The position numbers were made by a program, and so were the translations under genes. This document shows, in pieces, positions 22,967-33,042 of a DNA stretch of 64,000 nucleotides. The notes under the pieces are model-generated. The model searched no databases and was not told where the DNA came from. It saw only the letters and a list, made by a program, of their open reading frames with translations. This DNA is from Levilactobacillus tujiorum (GTDB taxonomy: Bacteria > Bacillota > Bacilli > Lactobacillales > Lactobacillaceae): assembly GCF_012641185.1 (NCBI RefSeq), contig NZ_JAAXLK010000015.1:1-64000 (forward strand), read 5' to 3'. Within the stretch, counting starts at the first letter, position 1; each line of letters starts with the position of its first letter.

Positions 22967-25540
22967 TCAAATCGTTCGATTAATAATCTTATCGAGTTGC
23001 TCCGTGTCGCTCAAATTACTCAGAGTCAACGCCTCACTAGATCCAAACGCGATCGTGGCCCCCATTTCTTGATCCGTTGTCCCCGGACGATTCAGGACGT
23101 GGAGTTGCCGGAATGGGAAGACCGCGTTCATCAGAGCCACGCGCTTACTGTTAAGGTCAATCTTAACGCTGCTCAACTCGTCGTCATCCAAAGTACCGAT
23201 GTGTTGACGTGTCAGCATCCGCACCCAATTAATCCCGGTGACCTTACTTAGAAAAGCCATTTCCGTTAAGCGCGTCGGTCGCACGCCAACAACTTCAAGC
23301 TGCTTACTGGATTGGCTCTTAGGGGCGAAGAGGATCTGCACCATCCCCGTCAGCTGATGCTCGCTGACTGCCTGCTTAGCCAGTTCAACCAGCCGCTGCC
23401 GATCAGCGCGTGGCAACTCCGCTGGCATCCGAAAGGCCGTGACCTGCGCCAACTTTTGGGTCATCCCGGGCGCAATCATATCCATGACGCCCACCGCAAT
23501 CTTATACTTGTCGTGCACGAACAGACTTACCCCAATGGTCGCCATATCGGGTTGTGGTTGTCCAATTTCCTGATCCGGCGGCAACACATGCAAGTTCAAG
23601 TCCAACTTGCTGAGTTCCCGCGTCAGGTAGTGGCGGTTCCCGGGAACAATGACGATGTCCGGATGTTCCACCTTAATCACGTTCAGCACATCCCCCAACT
23701 GAATGGGATCAACGTATTGCTTGTCCGTGAACTCTGGGGCGATGCCAATCGCATTAGGATTCGTATTCATCAAGATCGTGTGGTAGCCCGCGCGCTTCAA
23801 TTGCTTAAGCATTTCGGTAGTAAAGTACTCCGCTGCCGTATTGGGGCCCAGTTGATTACCACCACGCCCGAGGACCAGTGCTGTCCGGTCACCCAACGGG
23901 CTACTCTCATTTTCATATTCAAAGGTACTGTAATAGCCACTGGCATGCTCATCAAACTCGCCTGCCGTGGGTTCAATCATCTTGTAGGTCGGTCGGATAT
24001 CCGCTTCCTCTGACAGCCGTCGTACCGTCGCCGTATCCGTCTGCCAGATTCGCGCGATCATCCCATCACCAAATCCATAGTAACGCCCCATCTTGAAGGT
24101 CTCCACATCTAGGGGGTTATCCTTGATTCGCTGTTCAATCTTGAGGAGATGCTGCAACTTAACAAAGTAAAAGTTGTCAATCTTAGTCAGTTCACTCAGT
24201 TCATCGGGCGCATAGCCTCTACGTAGCGCTTCAATCAGGACCAGAATCCGATTAGCCAGCGGATGAATCAGTTGGCTAATCATCTCACCGTCCGTTAAAT
24301 TCCTCACGCTGGGTAAGACGTCCCGCGGAGAGAACTGGGAACTTCGTACCGACTTCAGCATCGCCTCTTCCACCGAACGCCCGACGCCAACTGTTGATCC
24401 CACCGCTTTCATCACCGTATCCAAGTGTTGATCGGCATCTGGAATCTCCTGAAACGGCCAGATCGGTATGCGGACGCTGACGTGATCGATGCTGGGTTCC
24501 ATAATCGCGGTCTGCTTGATAAAACGACTCGGCAGTTTAATGTCAACCAACCGTTGGCCCAACAGTAAGTCACCCACGACGAAGGCTAACGGATAACCCG
24601 TAGTTCGAGCCGCCAAAGCCACGCCTCTGGTAAAGTACGGGGCAATCTTCGTGACGTAGAAATGCTGATTATCCGGATTCAGCGCAAAGTGAATGTGGAT
24701 CACGCCCACGACGCCGAGCTCAGTCGCAACGCGAAAGGTCGCATCCCGTAGATCCTGATACTCACGATCGTTTAGGGTCTGTGGTGGCGTCACGACAATC
24801 GAATCCCCGGAGTGAATGCCAATGGGATCGACATTTTCCAAGCCGGCAATTAAAATTCGCGTGTCGGCCACATCACGGACCGCGATCATTTCAATTTCTT
24901 TATAACCGACCACACTGCGCTCCAACGTGCACTGATCAAATCGCGACTGCGAGAAGCCTTGGCCCAACGCATCCAGCATTTCATCGACGTTTTCACACAC
25001 CGTTCGGTTCGTATCCAGTCGCGGGGCGACCGGCTTCACAATCAGTGGGAAGCCGATGGATTCAACTAAGCCTAGTGCTTCGTCTTCCGTCGCCACCACC
25101 TGAGCCTCAATGACGGGTTCATGGATTTCCTTTAGCGTACTATTCAACGCGGCCGGGTTGTTAATTTGCCGTACCGTCGCAGCGGGCATCCCTAAAATGG
25201 TAATGCCATAACGCCCAATGTCGCCGCTTTCAATTAATTCTTGCGCAATCCGCACGCCTAATAACCCACCTAGTGTCGGCAAGATGGCGTCCGGCTGATC
25301 GCGTTCGATAATGTGCCGCACGTTAGCTGTCGTCACAGCTTGCACGTACATGTTAGTCGGCTGAATCTCCTCTAATGCCACGGAAAACGGATTATTATCA
25401 ATGACTAGAGTGCGTACCCCGTGCTTCTTGAAATTAGTAATAATCTGCACGGTGGCACTATCCAGCTCGGTCTCGTGGCCAATTTCCGTCGGACCACTCC
25501 CAATAATTAAAACTTTTTGTAAGTCATCCAAGTTCTGCAA
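22967..25540 (-). CDS. carB: CarB-like protein, truncated and catalytically degenerate
   Basis: An 857-residue homologue of the carbamoyl-phosphate synthetase large subunit, about 200 residues shorter than usual. The first half aligns to the normal enzyme (LPTLGG, GYKEIE, GIHSGDSIVV, TTGYP), but the glycine loop after VKP (170) is replaced by VAPRLDTNRT. The Mg-ATP site E-V-N-P-R is now KIAPY (298-302). After the oligomerisation region (LTKIDNFYFVKLQHLL, about 451) and a second pre-ATP-grasp region (from about 553), most of the second ATP-grasp core is missing. The allosteric domain is also absent. The frame is intact, with a TTG start behind GGGAGGGA. Function unknown; not expected to make carbamoyl phosphate. 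Confidence 0.8.
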   Translation of the reverse strand: MQNLDDLQKVLIIGSGPTEIGHETELDSATVQIITNFKKHGVRTLVIDNNPFSVALEEIQPTNMYVQAVTTANVRHIIERDQPDAILPTLGGLLGVRIAQELIESGDIGRYGITILGMPAATVRQINNPAALNSTLKEIHEPVIEAQVVATEDEALGLVESIGFPLIVKPVAPRLDTNRTVCENVDEMLDALGQGFSQSRFDQCTLERSVVGYKEIEMIAVRDVADTRILIAGLENVDPIGIHSGDSIVVTPPQTLNDREYQDLRDATFRVATELGVVGVIHIHFALNPDNQHFYVTKIAPYFTRGVALAARTTGYPLAFVVGDLLLGQRLVDIKLPSRFIKQTAIMEPSIDHVSVRIPIWPFQEIPDADQHLDTVMKAVGSTVGVGRSVEEAMLKSVRSSQFSPRDVLPSVRNLTDGEMISQLIHPLANRILVLIEALRRGYAPDELSELTKIDNFYFVKLQHLLKIEQRIKDNPLDVETFKMGRYYGFGDGMIARIWQTDTATVRRLSEEADIRPTYKMIEPTAGEFDEHASGYYSTFEYENESSPLGDRTALVLGRGGNQLGPNTAAEYFTTEMLKQLKRAGYHTILMNTNPNAIGIAPEFTDKQYVDPIQLGDVLNVIKVEHPDIVIVPGNRHYLTRELSKLDLNLHVLPPDQEIGQPQPDMATIGVSLFVHDKYKIAVGVMDMIAPGMTQKLAQVTAFRMPAELPRADRQRLVELAKQAVSEHQLTGMVQILFAPKSQSSKQLEVVGVRPTRLTEMAFLSKVTGINWVRMLTRQHIGTLDDDELSSVKIDLNSKRVALMNAVFPFRQLHVLNRPGTTDQEMGATIAFGSSEALTLSNLSDTEQLDKIINRTI

Positions 25541-25543
25541 GCC

Positions 25544-26620
25544 TTATCCCTCCCGTGCTGTCATTGCTTCCATGAATTCATCAAATAAATCACGACTCTC
25601 GTGAGGACCGGGCGCACCGTCCGCGAAGAACTGCACAGAAAACGCCGGGAAATCCCGGTGGCGCAACCCCTGGACGGTCCCATTAATCAAGTCCACGTAA
25701 GTTGTAATCAGCCGGTCACGGTCAATTGACTTGGCAATGACGGCGTAACCTTGGCCCTGAGTCGCATAAATAATATCGTTGGTGATAATCCGGCGAATGG
25801 GATGACTACTCCCGTGATACTCCACGGGTAATGCGGCGAGTTGGGCCCCATTAGCCAGCGCAAATAATTCATGTCCCAGACCAATCGCAAACAATGGAAT
25901 CTCCGCTTGAACCTTCCGAATCATCTCGAGGACCCCTTCGCCAAGATCTAGCGGTGAACCGGGTCCCGTTGACAAGAGGACGCCATCTGGATCCAGATTT
26001 AAGACATCCTGCGCACTCGCCGTCCACGGTAAAACCGTGACGTTACAACGTCGCTCGGATAACTGGCGTAAAATCCCGTGTTTCAGGCCAAAATCAATGA
26101 CCACGACATTCTTACCAGTATCGGGGTTAGGGTACGGCTTGGGCGTTGCCACCTGATCAACCTGGCGATTCGTCAGCACCGTAGCATTCAACTGATCGAA
26201 CGCGTGGGCATCCGCCACGTCGACAATGCTCCCCTTAACCGGTCCATCCATCTTTCGCAGCTTACGAATGAGATGGCGCGTATCAATACCGCTAATGCCC
26301 GGAATATTGTGTTGCTGTAAGAATTCGTCTAATGATAGTCGTGACAAACGATTGGTGGAGATATTCGTCACATCGCGCACAACCATCCCCTTAGCAGTCG
26401 GCAAAATTGACTCATAACTATCGTGATTAATCCCCACGTTGCCAATTGCTGGTTGTGCAAAGATAATGATTTGGTTGTGATAAATTTGATCGGTGATCGT
26501 TTCCTGATAGCCCAAAAGGTTCAAATTGGAAATGACTTCTCCGCTCGTAGTGGCGCCAGCACCAAATCCTTCACCGGCGTAGGCCGAGCCGTCTTCTAAA
26601 ATCAAATAGCGTTTTGCCAT
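25544..26620 (-). CDS. carA: CarA-like protein lacking the glutaminase catalytic triad
   Basis: A 358-residue homologue of the carbamoyl-phosphate synthetase small subunit, of normal length. The N-terminal domain (GEVISNLNLLGYQET, AQPAIGNVGIN, ISGIDTRHLIRKLR) is well conserved. In the class I glutaminase domain the usual FGICLGHQL is FAIGLGHEL, so the nucleophile cysteine is Gly247. The usual YHPEASPGP is FFADGAPGP, so the catalytic His is Phe332 and Glu is Asp334. The NHGY loop is GQGY. It cannot hydrolyse glutamine. It lies in the order pyrR-carA-carB with a 3-base gap to carB, so this pair is a coupled pseudoenzyme. Confidence 0.8.
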   Translation of the reverse strand: MAKRYLILEDGSAYAGEGFGAGATTSGEVISNLNLLGYQETITDQIYHNQIIIFAQPAIGNVGINHDSYESILPTAKGMVVRDVTNISTNRLSRLSLDEFLQQHNIPGISGIDTRHLIRKLRKMDGPVKGSIVDVADAHAFDQLNATVLTNRQVDQVATPKPYPNPDTGKNVVVIDFGLKHGILRQLSERRCNVTVLPWTASAQDVLNLDPDGVLLSTGPGSPLDLGEGVLEMIRKVQAEIPLFAIGLGHELFALANGAQLAALPVEYHGSSHPIRRIITNDIIYATQGQGYAVIAKSIDRDRLITTYVDLINGTVQGLRHRDFPAFSVQFFADGAPGPHESRDLFDEFMEAMTAREG

Positions 26621-26645
26621 GCTAAATCGGCCCCTTTATCAAAGT

Positions 26646-27200
<555 letters not shown>

Positions 27201-27222
27201 TCACGCGTTCATGTGCAGGAAA

Positions 27223-27265
27223 CGGGCAGGCTTCTTCGGCAAAACCTGGTGAAGAAACCCGCCCG
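27223..27265 (-). promoter_or_regulatory. Leader stem-loop upstream of pyrR
   Basis: A 15-bp stem, CGGGCGGGTTTCTTC (27265-27251) with GAAGAAGCCTGCCCG (27237-27223), including two G-U pairs, has a 13-base loop. No T run follows it. It lies 44 bases before the pyrR start. The PyrR-binding consensus is not clearly present, but upstream repeats of GCGGGTTT could pair alternatively with its 3' arm, so an attenuation-type switch is possible. It could also be the terminator of rluD, but it lacks the U tract. Confidence 0.5.
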
Positions 27266-27313
27266 CCTAGCTACCGGCAAACCCGCTTATCTTGTACGTT
27301 TAGCATAAAAAAC

Positions 27314-28237
27314 CTAAATTGCTTTGTCAACTGGTAATCCAGCTTCTCGGCGCAGTTTCTTCACTACGGCCGCGAAGTGTGCGGGCACGGGGGCCGTGAA
27401 GTCTAACTGTTCTCCTGTCGTCGGTTGTACAAACCCTAGCTCACGCGCATGTAAGAACTGGCCTTCACCCTTAAGAGTCTTCTTGGGCCCATACAGGGGA
27501 TCCCCCGCTACCGGATGATTAATGTAAGCCATGTGCACCCGAATCTGATGGGTACGGCCCGTCTCCAAGCGACAGGCAATCAGGGTGTACGTCCCGTAGC
27601 GCTCTAACACTCGGAAATGGGTAACGGCGGGTCGCCCATCGGCCACCACTGCTTGCTTCTTACGGTCTTTAGGCGACCGTCCCAGGGGCGCCCGAATCAC
27701 GCCCTCTTCTTCCTTGAAGTTACCGTGAACGATCGCGACATATTCACGCAAGTTCGTCTTCGCTTGTAACTGTTCGGACAGGCTATGATGGGCGTGGTCG
27801 TTCTTCGCCACCATTAATAGGCCGGACGTGTCCTTATCAATCCGATGAACAATGCCGGGCCGTAAAGTCCCATTGATACTCGACAAGGGGCTATGATACA
27901 GCAGGGCGTTAACCAACGTATGGTTGGGATGTCCCGGTGCCGGGTGCACGACCATCCCCTGGGGTTTATTCACGACGATGACGTCATCATCCTCGTAGAC
28001 GATATCCAGTGGAATATTCTCTGGGGTTAAGTCCAGTGGCTGTGGATCGGGGAGTTCAATATGAATCTGTGCGCCGACCGCGGGCTTATCCTTAGGCCGG
28101 GCCGGTTGTCCATCAACCGTAATCTGACCAGCCTCAATCGCATTTTTAGCCTGTGACCGTGAAATTGTGGGGACCGTCTCGGCCACCAGCTTGTCCAAAC
28201 GCGCTACCGCCTGCACTGTAAAATCTTCTATTTGCAT
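27314..28237 (-). CDS. rluD: RluD-type 23S rRNA pseudouridine synthase
   Basis: A 307-residue RluA-family enzyme. An N-terminal S4 RNA-binding domain (about 8-65) includes SRSQAKNAIEAGQITVDGQP. The catalytic domain includes IVVNKPQGMVVHPAPGH, the catalytic aspartate in GIVHRIDKDTSGLLMVAKN, and TGRTHQIRVHMAYINHPVAGDPLYG. RluD modifies helix 69 of 23S rRNA. ATG 28237 is chosen because GGGAGG lies 7 bases upstream; it overlaps the lspA stop by one base, so the two are coupled. The gene is the second of the lspA-rluD unit leading to pyrR. Confidence 0.9.
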   Translation of the reverse strand: MQIEDFTVQAVARLDKLVAETVPTISRSQAKNAIEAGQITVDGQPARPKDKPAVGAQIHIELPDPQPLDLTPENIPLDIVYEDDDVIVVNKPQGMVVHPAPGHPNHTLVNALLYHSPLSSINGTLRPGIVHRIDKDTSGLLMVAKNDHAHHSLSEQLQAKTNLREYVAIVHGNFKEEEGVIRAPLGRSPKDRKKQAVVADGRPAVTHFRVLERYGTYTLIACRLETGRTHQIRVHMAYINHPVAGDPLYGPKKTLKGEGQFLHARELGFVQPTTGEQLDFTAPVPAHFAAVVKKLRREAGLPVDKAI

Positions 28238-28701
28238 TAATGAGCCTCCCGACGATCGGCAAGAAAGACGCCGATCGCAATAAATATCACACCGACCGTC
28301 AAACAACTGTCGGCAAAGTTAAAGATTGGAAAATTAATAAAATTCAGTTGGAACATGTCAACTACGTATCCTTGCATTAACCGGTCGATAAAGTTTCCAA
28401 TCGTGCCAGCCATCATCAAGGCCAGCCCTAATTCTTCTGGCCAATGGTCACCGCGATGCCGGTATTGCCAAAAGAAATAGCCCATGATTCCTAGGGCAAC
28501 CACCGCAATAACGGCAAAAAACCACATTTGACCCTGCAAGATACTCCACGCCGCCCCATTATTACGGAGGTGCGTAAGGGACACAATTCCAGGGATGAAG
28601 CTTTGCTCGCCACCCAAGGGAATATTGGCCACCACGGCGTATTTGATCCACTGATCAATTCCGACCAGTAAGATGATTAAAATGGTATCAGCAATCAGCA
28701 T
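28237..28701 (-). CDS. lspA: Lipoprotein signal peptidase (SPase II)
   Basis: A 154-residue membrane aspartic peptidase that removes signal peptides from prolipoproteins. Four helices are visible (about 5-22, 55-75, 82-100 and 125-147). The two catalytic aspartates lie in GTIGNFIDRLMQGYVVDMF and FNFADSCLTVGVIFI. SLTHLRNNGAAWSIL is the conserved loop. It is the first gene of the lspA-rluD pair, the usual Firmicutes arrangement. AAAGGTG lies before the ATG. Confidence 0.95.
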   Translation of the reverse strand: MLIADTILIILLVGIDQWIKYAVVANIPLGGEQSFIPGIVSLTHLRNNGAAWSILQGQMWFFAVIAVVALGIMGYFFWQYRHRGDHWPEELGLALMMAGTIGNFIDRLMQGYVVDMFQLNFINFPIFNFADSCLTVGVIFIAIGVFLADRREAH

Positions 28702-29110
28702 AACTTTTGGAACACCTTTCCTATAAGTCGTTGTTGAAAATTATACCAGAAAAACCCGGCTTCCGACGGTTTGTCGTAAATAAAAGTTATCTCCGGCGTG
28801 AACCAGACCGCTATCCCCACCCAAAGGCGCTTTAACTAGCCCAATTCAGCCAGTTAATCACTAATACTTTCAATCACCTTGTCGCCAGACATGGCCCGAT
28901 AACCGTCTGATTTTTGGCTGCCAACGTGAGCGGACAAGATCGCCCCCCTATTTTAGTCCCCAGTTATCGAACATTGGTCAAGCAGCACCTGCCCCAACAA
29001 TGCGCTGTACCGGACAACTCTCTGGCAAGCGACAATTAATTTCAAAAAGGCTGCAACAATTTGGCCTGAAATAACCTTAGTATGAGTAGAGGGGCCATTC
29101 TGACTATTAG
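28702..29110. other. Intergenic region upstream of lspA, no clear gene
   Basis: About 410 bases between lspA and the fhs terminator. I see no convincing gene. A 27-residue frame on the minus strand (28854-28937, TTG start after GGGGG) has weak support. The promoter of lspA must lie at its left end. The rest resembles decayed sequence without long repeats. Confidence 0.4.
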
Positions 29111-29111
29111 A

Positions 29112-29158
29112 AAAGCCCTGCAATCATCGGCTGTCTAGCCTGACGTTTGCAGAGCCCC
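29112..29158 (-). terminator. Terminator of fhs
   Basis: On the minus strand GCTCTGCAA (29155-29147) pairs with TTGCAGGGC (29123-29115) with one G-U pair, around a 23-base loop, followed by TTTTC. Confidence 0.6.
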
Positions 29159-29186
29159 TTGATCTTTAATTCTTTATAGTCACAGT

Positions 29187-30842
29187 CTAAAACAGTCCAG
29201 TAATTTTCCCGTCCGCGTCAATATCCATGTCTAATGCTGCCGGATGCTTAGGTAAGCCCGGCATCGTTAAGACGTTTCCGGTCAAGGCCACCACGAAGCC
29301 GGCGCCTAACCGTGGCGCAAACTCCCGCACGTGAATGGTAAAGTCCGTCGGTGCTCCCAATTGATGAGCGTCATCCGTCAGTGAATACTGGGTTTTCGCC
29401 ATGCAGACGGGTAACTTATCCCAGCCATATTTGGCAAAGGTCTTCAATTGCCGTGCGGCCTTCGTCGACAGCTCAACGTGTGCGCCACCGTAAATCTTCT
29501 GGGTAATGGCCGTCATCTGCGTCATCAAGTCAGCGTGTTCTGGCGACAACCGGGTGAAGTGACTCGCCTGTTTCGTTGCCGTCACGACCTTTTCTGCCAA
29601 ATCCATCGCACCCGCACCACCATCGGCCCAAACGGTCGTCGTGGCCACGGGAACGTTTAAGGCTTCAATATCATGCGTCAGTGCCGCAATCTCATCATCG
29701 GTGTCACTGGTGAACCGGTTAATCGCGACCACCACGGGCACCCCATACTGCTGCATACTGGTAATGTGGCGCTTCAGATTAGCACTTCCGACCTGCAAAG
29801 CAGCGATGTTTTCCGTCTCTAAATCTGCTCGTTTGACGCCGCCATTGTACTTGAGTGCCCGCACCGTTGCCACAATCACCACTGCGTCTGGTGTCTTTCC
29901 CAAAACGGGCGTCTTGATGTCCATGAACTTTTCGCCACCCAGGTCGGCACCGAATCCAGCTTCAGTCACCGCAAAGTCGCCTAGTTGCAGAGCCGTTTGG
30001 GTCGCTAACACCGAATTACACCCGTGCGCGATATTGGCGAAGGGACCACCGTGAATAATTGCGGGATTGTGTTCCAGCGTCTGGACCAAGTTCGGCTTAA
30101 TGGCGTCTTTTAGCAATAACGTAATGGCCCCGCCAACCTTCAGATCGCCCACGGTCACGGGCTCCTTATCCACGTTATAGCCAATCAAGATGCGATTGAC
30201 CCGCCGTTTCAAATCCGCCAAATCTTCGCTCAAACACAGCACGGCCATTAGCTCACTGGCAACCGTGATATCGAACCCATCCTGCCGCGGTACGCCCGAA
30301 GTCCGGCCACCTAAACCAATCACCGTTTGCCGTAACTCCCGGTCATTGATATCGAGCACGCGTTTCCAAACAATCCGGCGCGGATCCAGCCGCAATTCGT
30401 TACCCTGTTGGATATGGTTGTCAATCAACGCTGCCAAAGTATCGTGAGCTTCCGTCAATGCGTGGAAATCCCCGGTAAAGTGTAGGTTGATATCTTCCAT
30501 GGGAACGACCTGCGCATAACCGCCGCCGGTAGCGCCTCCTTTGAGTCCCATAACTGGACCCATAGAAGGTTCTCGTAAGGCCAAGACAGTCTTGTGACCA
30601 GCCCGGTTCATCGCATCCCCTAAGCCAACGACCACCGTTGACTTGCCTTCACCAGCTGGTGTGGGATTAATCGACGTGACCAATACCAACTTTCCGGCGT
30701 GATGCTCCCCGGCAAGCGGCAAATTGATCTTGGCCTTGGTGTGACCATACGGTTCAATCTGATCAGGCGTTAAGCCCACCTTAGCCGCGATCTTTTCGAT
30801 GGATTCGAGCGGCGTTGCTTGCGAAATTTCAATATCACTCAA
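29187..30842 (-). CDS. fhs: Formate-tetrahydrofolate ligase
   Basis: A 551-residue enzyme making 10-formyl-THF from formate, THF and ATP for purine and fMet-tRNA synthesis. The phosphate-binding loop TPAGEGKST is near residue 65; [40 protein letters not shown] is the strongest family block; [14 protein letters not shown] and the final [22 protein letters not shown] follow. Length is normal. A TTG start overlaps the ebsA stop (TTGA) and has AAGGAGGA 7 bases upstream, so it is coupled to ebsA. Together with folT it points to active one-carbon metabolism. Confidence 0.95.
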   Translation of the reverse strand: MSDIEISQATPLESIEKIAAKVGLTPDQIEPYGHTKAKINLPLAGEHHAGKLVLVTSINPTPAGEGKSTVVVGLGDAMNRAGHKTVLALREPSMGPVMGLKGGATGGGYAQVVPMEDINLHFTGDFHALTEAHDTLAALIDNHIQQGNELRLDPRRIVWKRVLDINDRELRQTVIGLGGRTSGVPRQDGFDITVASELMAVLCLSEDLADLKRRVNRILIGYNVDKEPVTVGDLKVGGAITLLLKDAIKPNLVQTLEHNPAIIHGGPFANIAHGCNSVLATQTALQLGDFAVTEAGFGADLGGEKFMDIKTPVLGKTPDAVVIVATVRALKYNGGVKRADLETENIAALQVGSANLKRHITSMQQYGVPVVVAINRFTSDTDDEIAALTHDIEALNVPVATTTVWADGGAGAMDLAEKVVTATKQASHFTRLSPEHADLMTQMTAITQKIYGGAHVELSTKAARQLKTFAKYGWDKLPVCMAKTQYSLTDDAHQLGAPTDFTIHVREFAPRLGAGFVVALTGNVLTMPGLPKHPAALDMDIDADGKITGLF

Positions 30843-31255
30843 TTCAGTTCCTCCTTAGCCACATCCGGCATCGCCGCTTGGATTAATCCCGCTAGCTCAA
30901 TCACCGAGTTTCGTGGTAACAAAAATTGATAAATCTTTCCTTGGGCAACGATTCCTAGCCGGTACCGTGAGATATGGACCCCACTGACATGGGCCAGCGG
31001 AATCACCAAATGGCGATGATTCAACACGGCACTCACGGTGAGTACCCCATTAGCCATAGTAATGTTGCGATAGTGGACCTCAATCCAGCAGAGCACTGCA
31101 AACGCAGCGAAGAAACCGAGCGTCCACCAATTAAAGTGGGTCACTTCTAGCCAGAAGATTGCGCCCACCATCAGCACCATCAAGGTCCAACTCCAACAAA
31201 TAATGCTGCTGACTGGATTGGGTTGATACAAAAATCGTCGTTCTTGGGTTATCAT
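30839..31255 (-). CDS. ebsA: EbsA-like membrane protein
   Basis: A 138-residue protein with two adjacent membrane helices (about 18-38 and 44-62) and a PH-like soluble domain ([38 protein letters not shown]). Size, topology and the position divergent from an RNase H-like gene match EbsA, first described beside the RNase H-like EbsB in Enterococcus faecalis. Its role is unclear. It overlaps fhs by four bases, an unusual pairing of a surface protein with folate metabolism. Confidence 0.65.
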   Translation of the reverse strand: MITQERRFLYQPNPVSSIICWSWTLMVLMVGAIFWLEVTHFNWWTLGFFAAFAVLCWIEVHYRNITMANGVLTVSAVLNHRHLVIPLAHVSGVHISRYRLGIVAQGKIYQFLLPRNSVIELAGLIQAAMPDVAKEELN

Positions 31256-31293
31256 AACTTAAAACACCTCACGCAAAAGATTGGAGTGATTCT

Positions 31294-31701
31294 TTGTTTT
31301 CCTTATATACTGATGCCGCCACACAGCCCCAGACTGGATTGAGCGCCGGTGGTATCCTGATTATTCACGACCACCAGCAGACCCAGCTCAAGCAGCTACT
31401 GACCGCCACCAACAATCACGCCGCTGAATTTGAGATTGCCCGCTTAGGCTTTCTGAAATTAGCGGCGTTAGTGGGCCCGGCTTGCGCAACGACTACTGTC
31501 TTATTCTATACCGATAGCCAGATTGTAAACGACAGTTTAACTAAACATTATGCAAAACATTACCAATCCTTAGTCGATGACCTGCTGGCTGCCCAAGCAC
31601 CCTTTCAACTGGTGCTCACGCAATGGGTGCCGGAGAAACAAAATCAAGGCGCCCACACGCTAGCCAATCAGGCCCTTCACTCTGCCGAAGACGCCAAGTA
31701 A
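31294..31701 (+). CDS. RNase HI-like protein
   Basis: A 135-residue RNase H-fold protein. The acidic residues are visible at YTDAATQ (D7), NHAAEFEIARLGFL (E about 46) and LFYTDSQIVNDSL (D about 70). The fourth position, normally Asp in A-D-x-L-A, is histidine in GAHTLANQAL, so metal binding may differ. The start is TTG behind GGAGTG. Its 3' end overlaps the convergent oxidoreductase gene by 25 bases. Divergent from ebsA, as in other lactic acid bacteria. RNA-DNA hybrid cleavage is likely but unproven. Confidence 0.7.
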   Translation: MFSLYTDAATQPQTGLSAGGILIIHDHQQTQLKQLLTATNNHAAEFEIARLGFLKLAALVGPACATTTVLFYTDSQIVNDSLTKHYAKHYQSLVDDLLAAQAPFQLVLTQWVPEKQNQGAHTLANQALHSAEDAK

Positions 31702-32801
31702 GTCGTCAACGGCTTCTCGTACTGGCTCCAATCCGGCGTACCACCGTAGAGCGCGGAGCCGGCTAGGAACTTTCCGATTTGTGGTCCGGTCGTCAAGCCC
31801 GATGACCCCAAACCTGAAGCCACTAAGAAGTCCTCGTGATCAGGCACCAAACCGAAGAACGGTGCGAAATCACTGGTGTAAGCACGGGTACCCACCCGTA
31901 CACCAGTGAGACTATCTGCGGTTACTGACTTGACTAGGCGTTGGGCACTCCCTAGCAGGTCAGCCGTGACCTCTGGATCAACACTGAGGTCAAATTCACG
32001 ATCATTTTCGTGGGTCGCCCCCACGATCAGTTTGCCATGGCCAAACGGTACAAAGTCACGTTCACCCTCAGGCATGACCACGGGCATATGCTCTTGGAGT
32101 GGGTAGTCTTTAACCGCTAACTCGATCAGCTGACCCTTCTGCGGCCGAATATCGGCCACAATCCCCAGTGGGGCAATCAATTCTTTGAGCCAAGCCCCCA
32201 CCGCAATAATGACCCGATCAAATTGACGGGCACCCAGTGAGGTCAGTACTTCACCTTGCGCGTTTAATTTGACGCGTTCCCGGCTAATCTTCAAATTGCG
32301 TTGACTAGCGATTGCCAACAATCCATTGACCAAGGCCGCGCCGTCGACCCGAGCACCACCGGAAATCATCACTCCCGGCTGCGGTGTCATTAACAAGGGA
32401 ACCCGCGCCTGGACTTCTTGTGCCGTCAGCAGGCTGACATCCCCCATCGTGGCTGCCGCCTTGCGCCGGTCCTGTGCCAAAGCAAATAGGGTCTCCAAAT
32501 CCGCTTCGTCTTCACGCGTCACAATCGTCCCCGTCTGCTGGTAGACGTCCGTCCCTAATTGGGCGTTGTGAATTAACTCTGGATAGAGGTCAGCACCGGC
32601 TTTGGCCAAGCGATACCACTGCTGGTTACGACGCTTAGATAGCCACGGCGAAATGATGCCTGCCGCCGCTTTAGACGCCTGACCCACACCATCGTCAAAC
32701 AGGGTCACTTTAACCTTCTCACTACCCGGTAATTGACTCAAATAATAAGCTGCAGTGGCACCAACAATTCCGCCACCGATAATGGCAATTCTCTTTTGCA
32801 T
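31677..32801 (-). CDS. FAD-dependent amine/amino-acid oxidoreductase (DadA/ThiO-like)
   Basis: A 374-residue flavoprotein of the DAO family. The dinucleotide-binding motif KRIAIIGGGIVGATAAYYLSQ is at the start, VTLFDDGVGQASKAAAGIISPW follows, and the C-terminal FAD contact is PFFGLVPDHEDFLVASGLGSSGLTTGP. It oxidises D-amino acids, glycine or N-methylated amines; the substrate is not fixed by the sequence. Start ATG 32801 has AGGAGGTC 8 bases upstream; the open frame extends to 32822 without a ribosome site. Convergent with the RNase H-like gene. Confidence 0.8.
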   Translation of the reverse strand: MQKRIAIIGGGIVGATAAYYLSQLPGSEKVKVTLFDDGVGQASKAAAGIISPWLSKRRNQQWYRLAKAGADLYPELIHNAQLGTDVYQQTGTIVTREDEADLETLFALAQDRRKAAATMGDVSLLTAQEVQARVPLLMTPQPGVMISGGARVDGAALVNGLLAIASQRNLKISRERVKLNAQGEVLTSLGARQFDRVIIAVGAWLKELIAPLGIVADIRPQKGQLIELAVKDYPLQEHMPVVMPEGERDFVPFGHGKLIVGATHENDREFDLSVDPEVTADLLGSAQRLVKSVTADSLTGVRVGTRAYTSDFAPFFGLVPDHEDFLVASGLGSSGLTTGPQIGKFLAGSALYGGTPDWSQYEKPLTTYLASSAE

Positions 32802-32985
32802 GCAACTTGACCTCCTAATCAAGACAGTTTTAACTAATTTTCATTTTAGCATACCTTGCCCCTGATAACCGTTGAGTTAATCTGGCAACTTGCTCATTTT
32901 AAAATTTCAACTGATTCATTCACAAACCAATCAGCACTTCTCCAACGTGCAGGGACCTCACTAGTCACTGACACGGGGTATGCCA

Positions 32986-33018
32986 AAAGGGCACTTGCCA
33001 TGACGGTAAGTGCCCTTT
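32986..33018 (-). terminator. Terminator of the nitroreductase gene
   Basis: A 14-bp stem AAAGGGCACTTGCC (32986-32999) with GGTAAGTGCCCTTT (33005-33018) has a 5-base loop. On the minus strand it ends in CCCTTTTGG. Confidence 0.75.
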
Positions 33019-33042
33019 CTGATGGTCTATAACTGCTGAAGT

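Noticed and set aside
23312-24013. 233-residue open frame on the plus strand
   Set aside because: It is the antisense shadow of carB, with Arg/His/Leu-rich composition and no recognisable domain.
28854-28937. 27-residue frame with a TTG start upstream of lspA
   Set aside because: Only a run of G residues as ribosome site and no similarity; recorded as a possible peptide but not supported enough to annotate.
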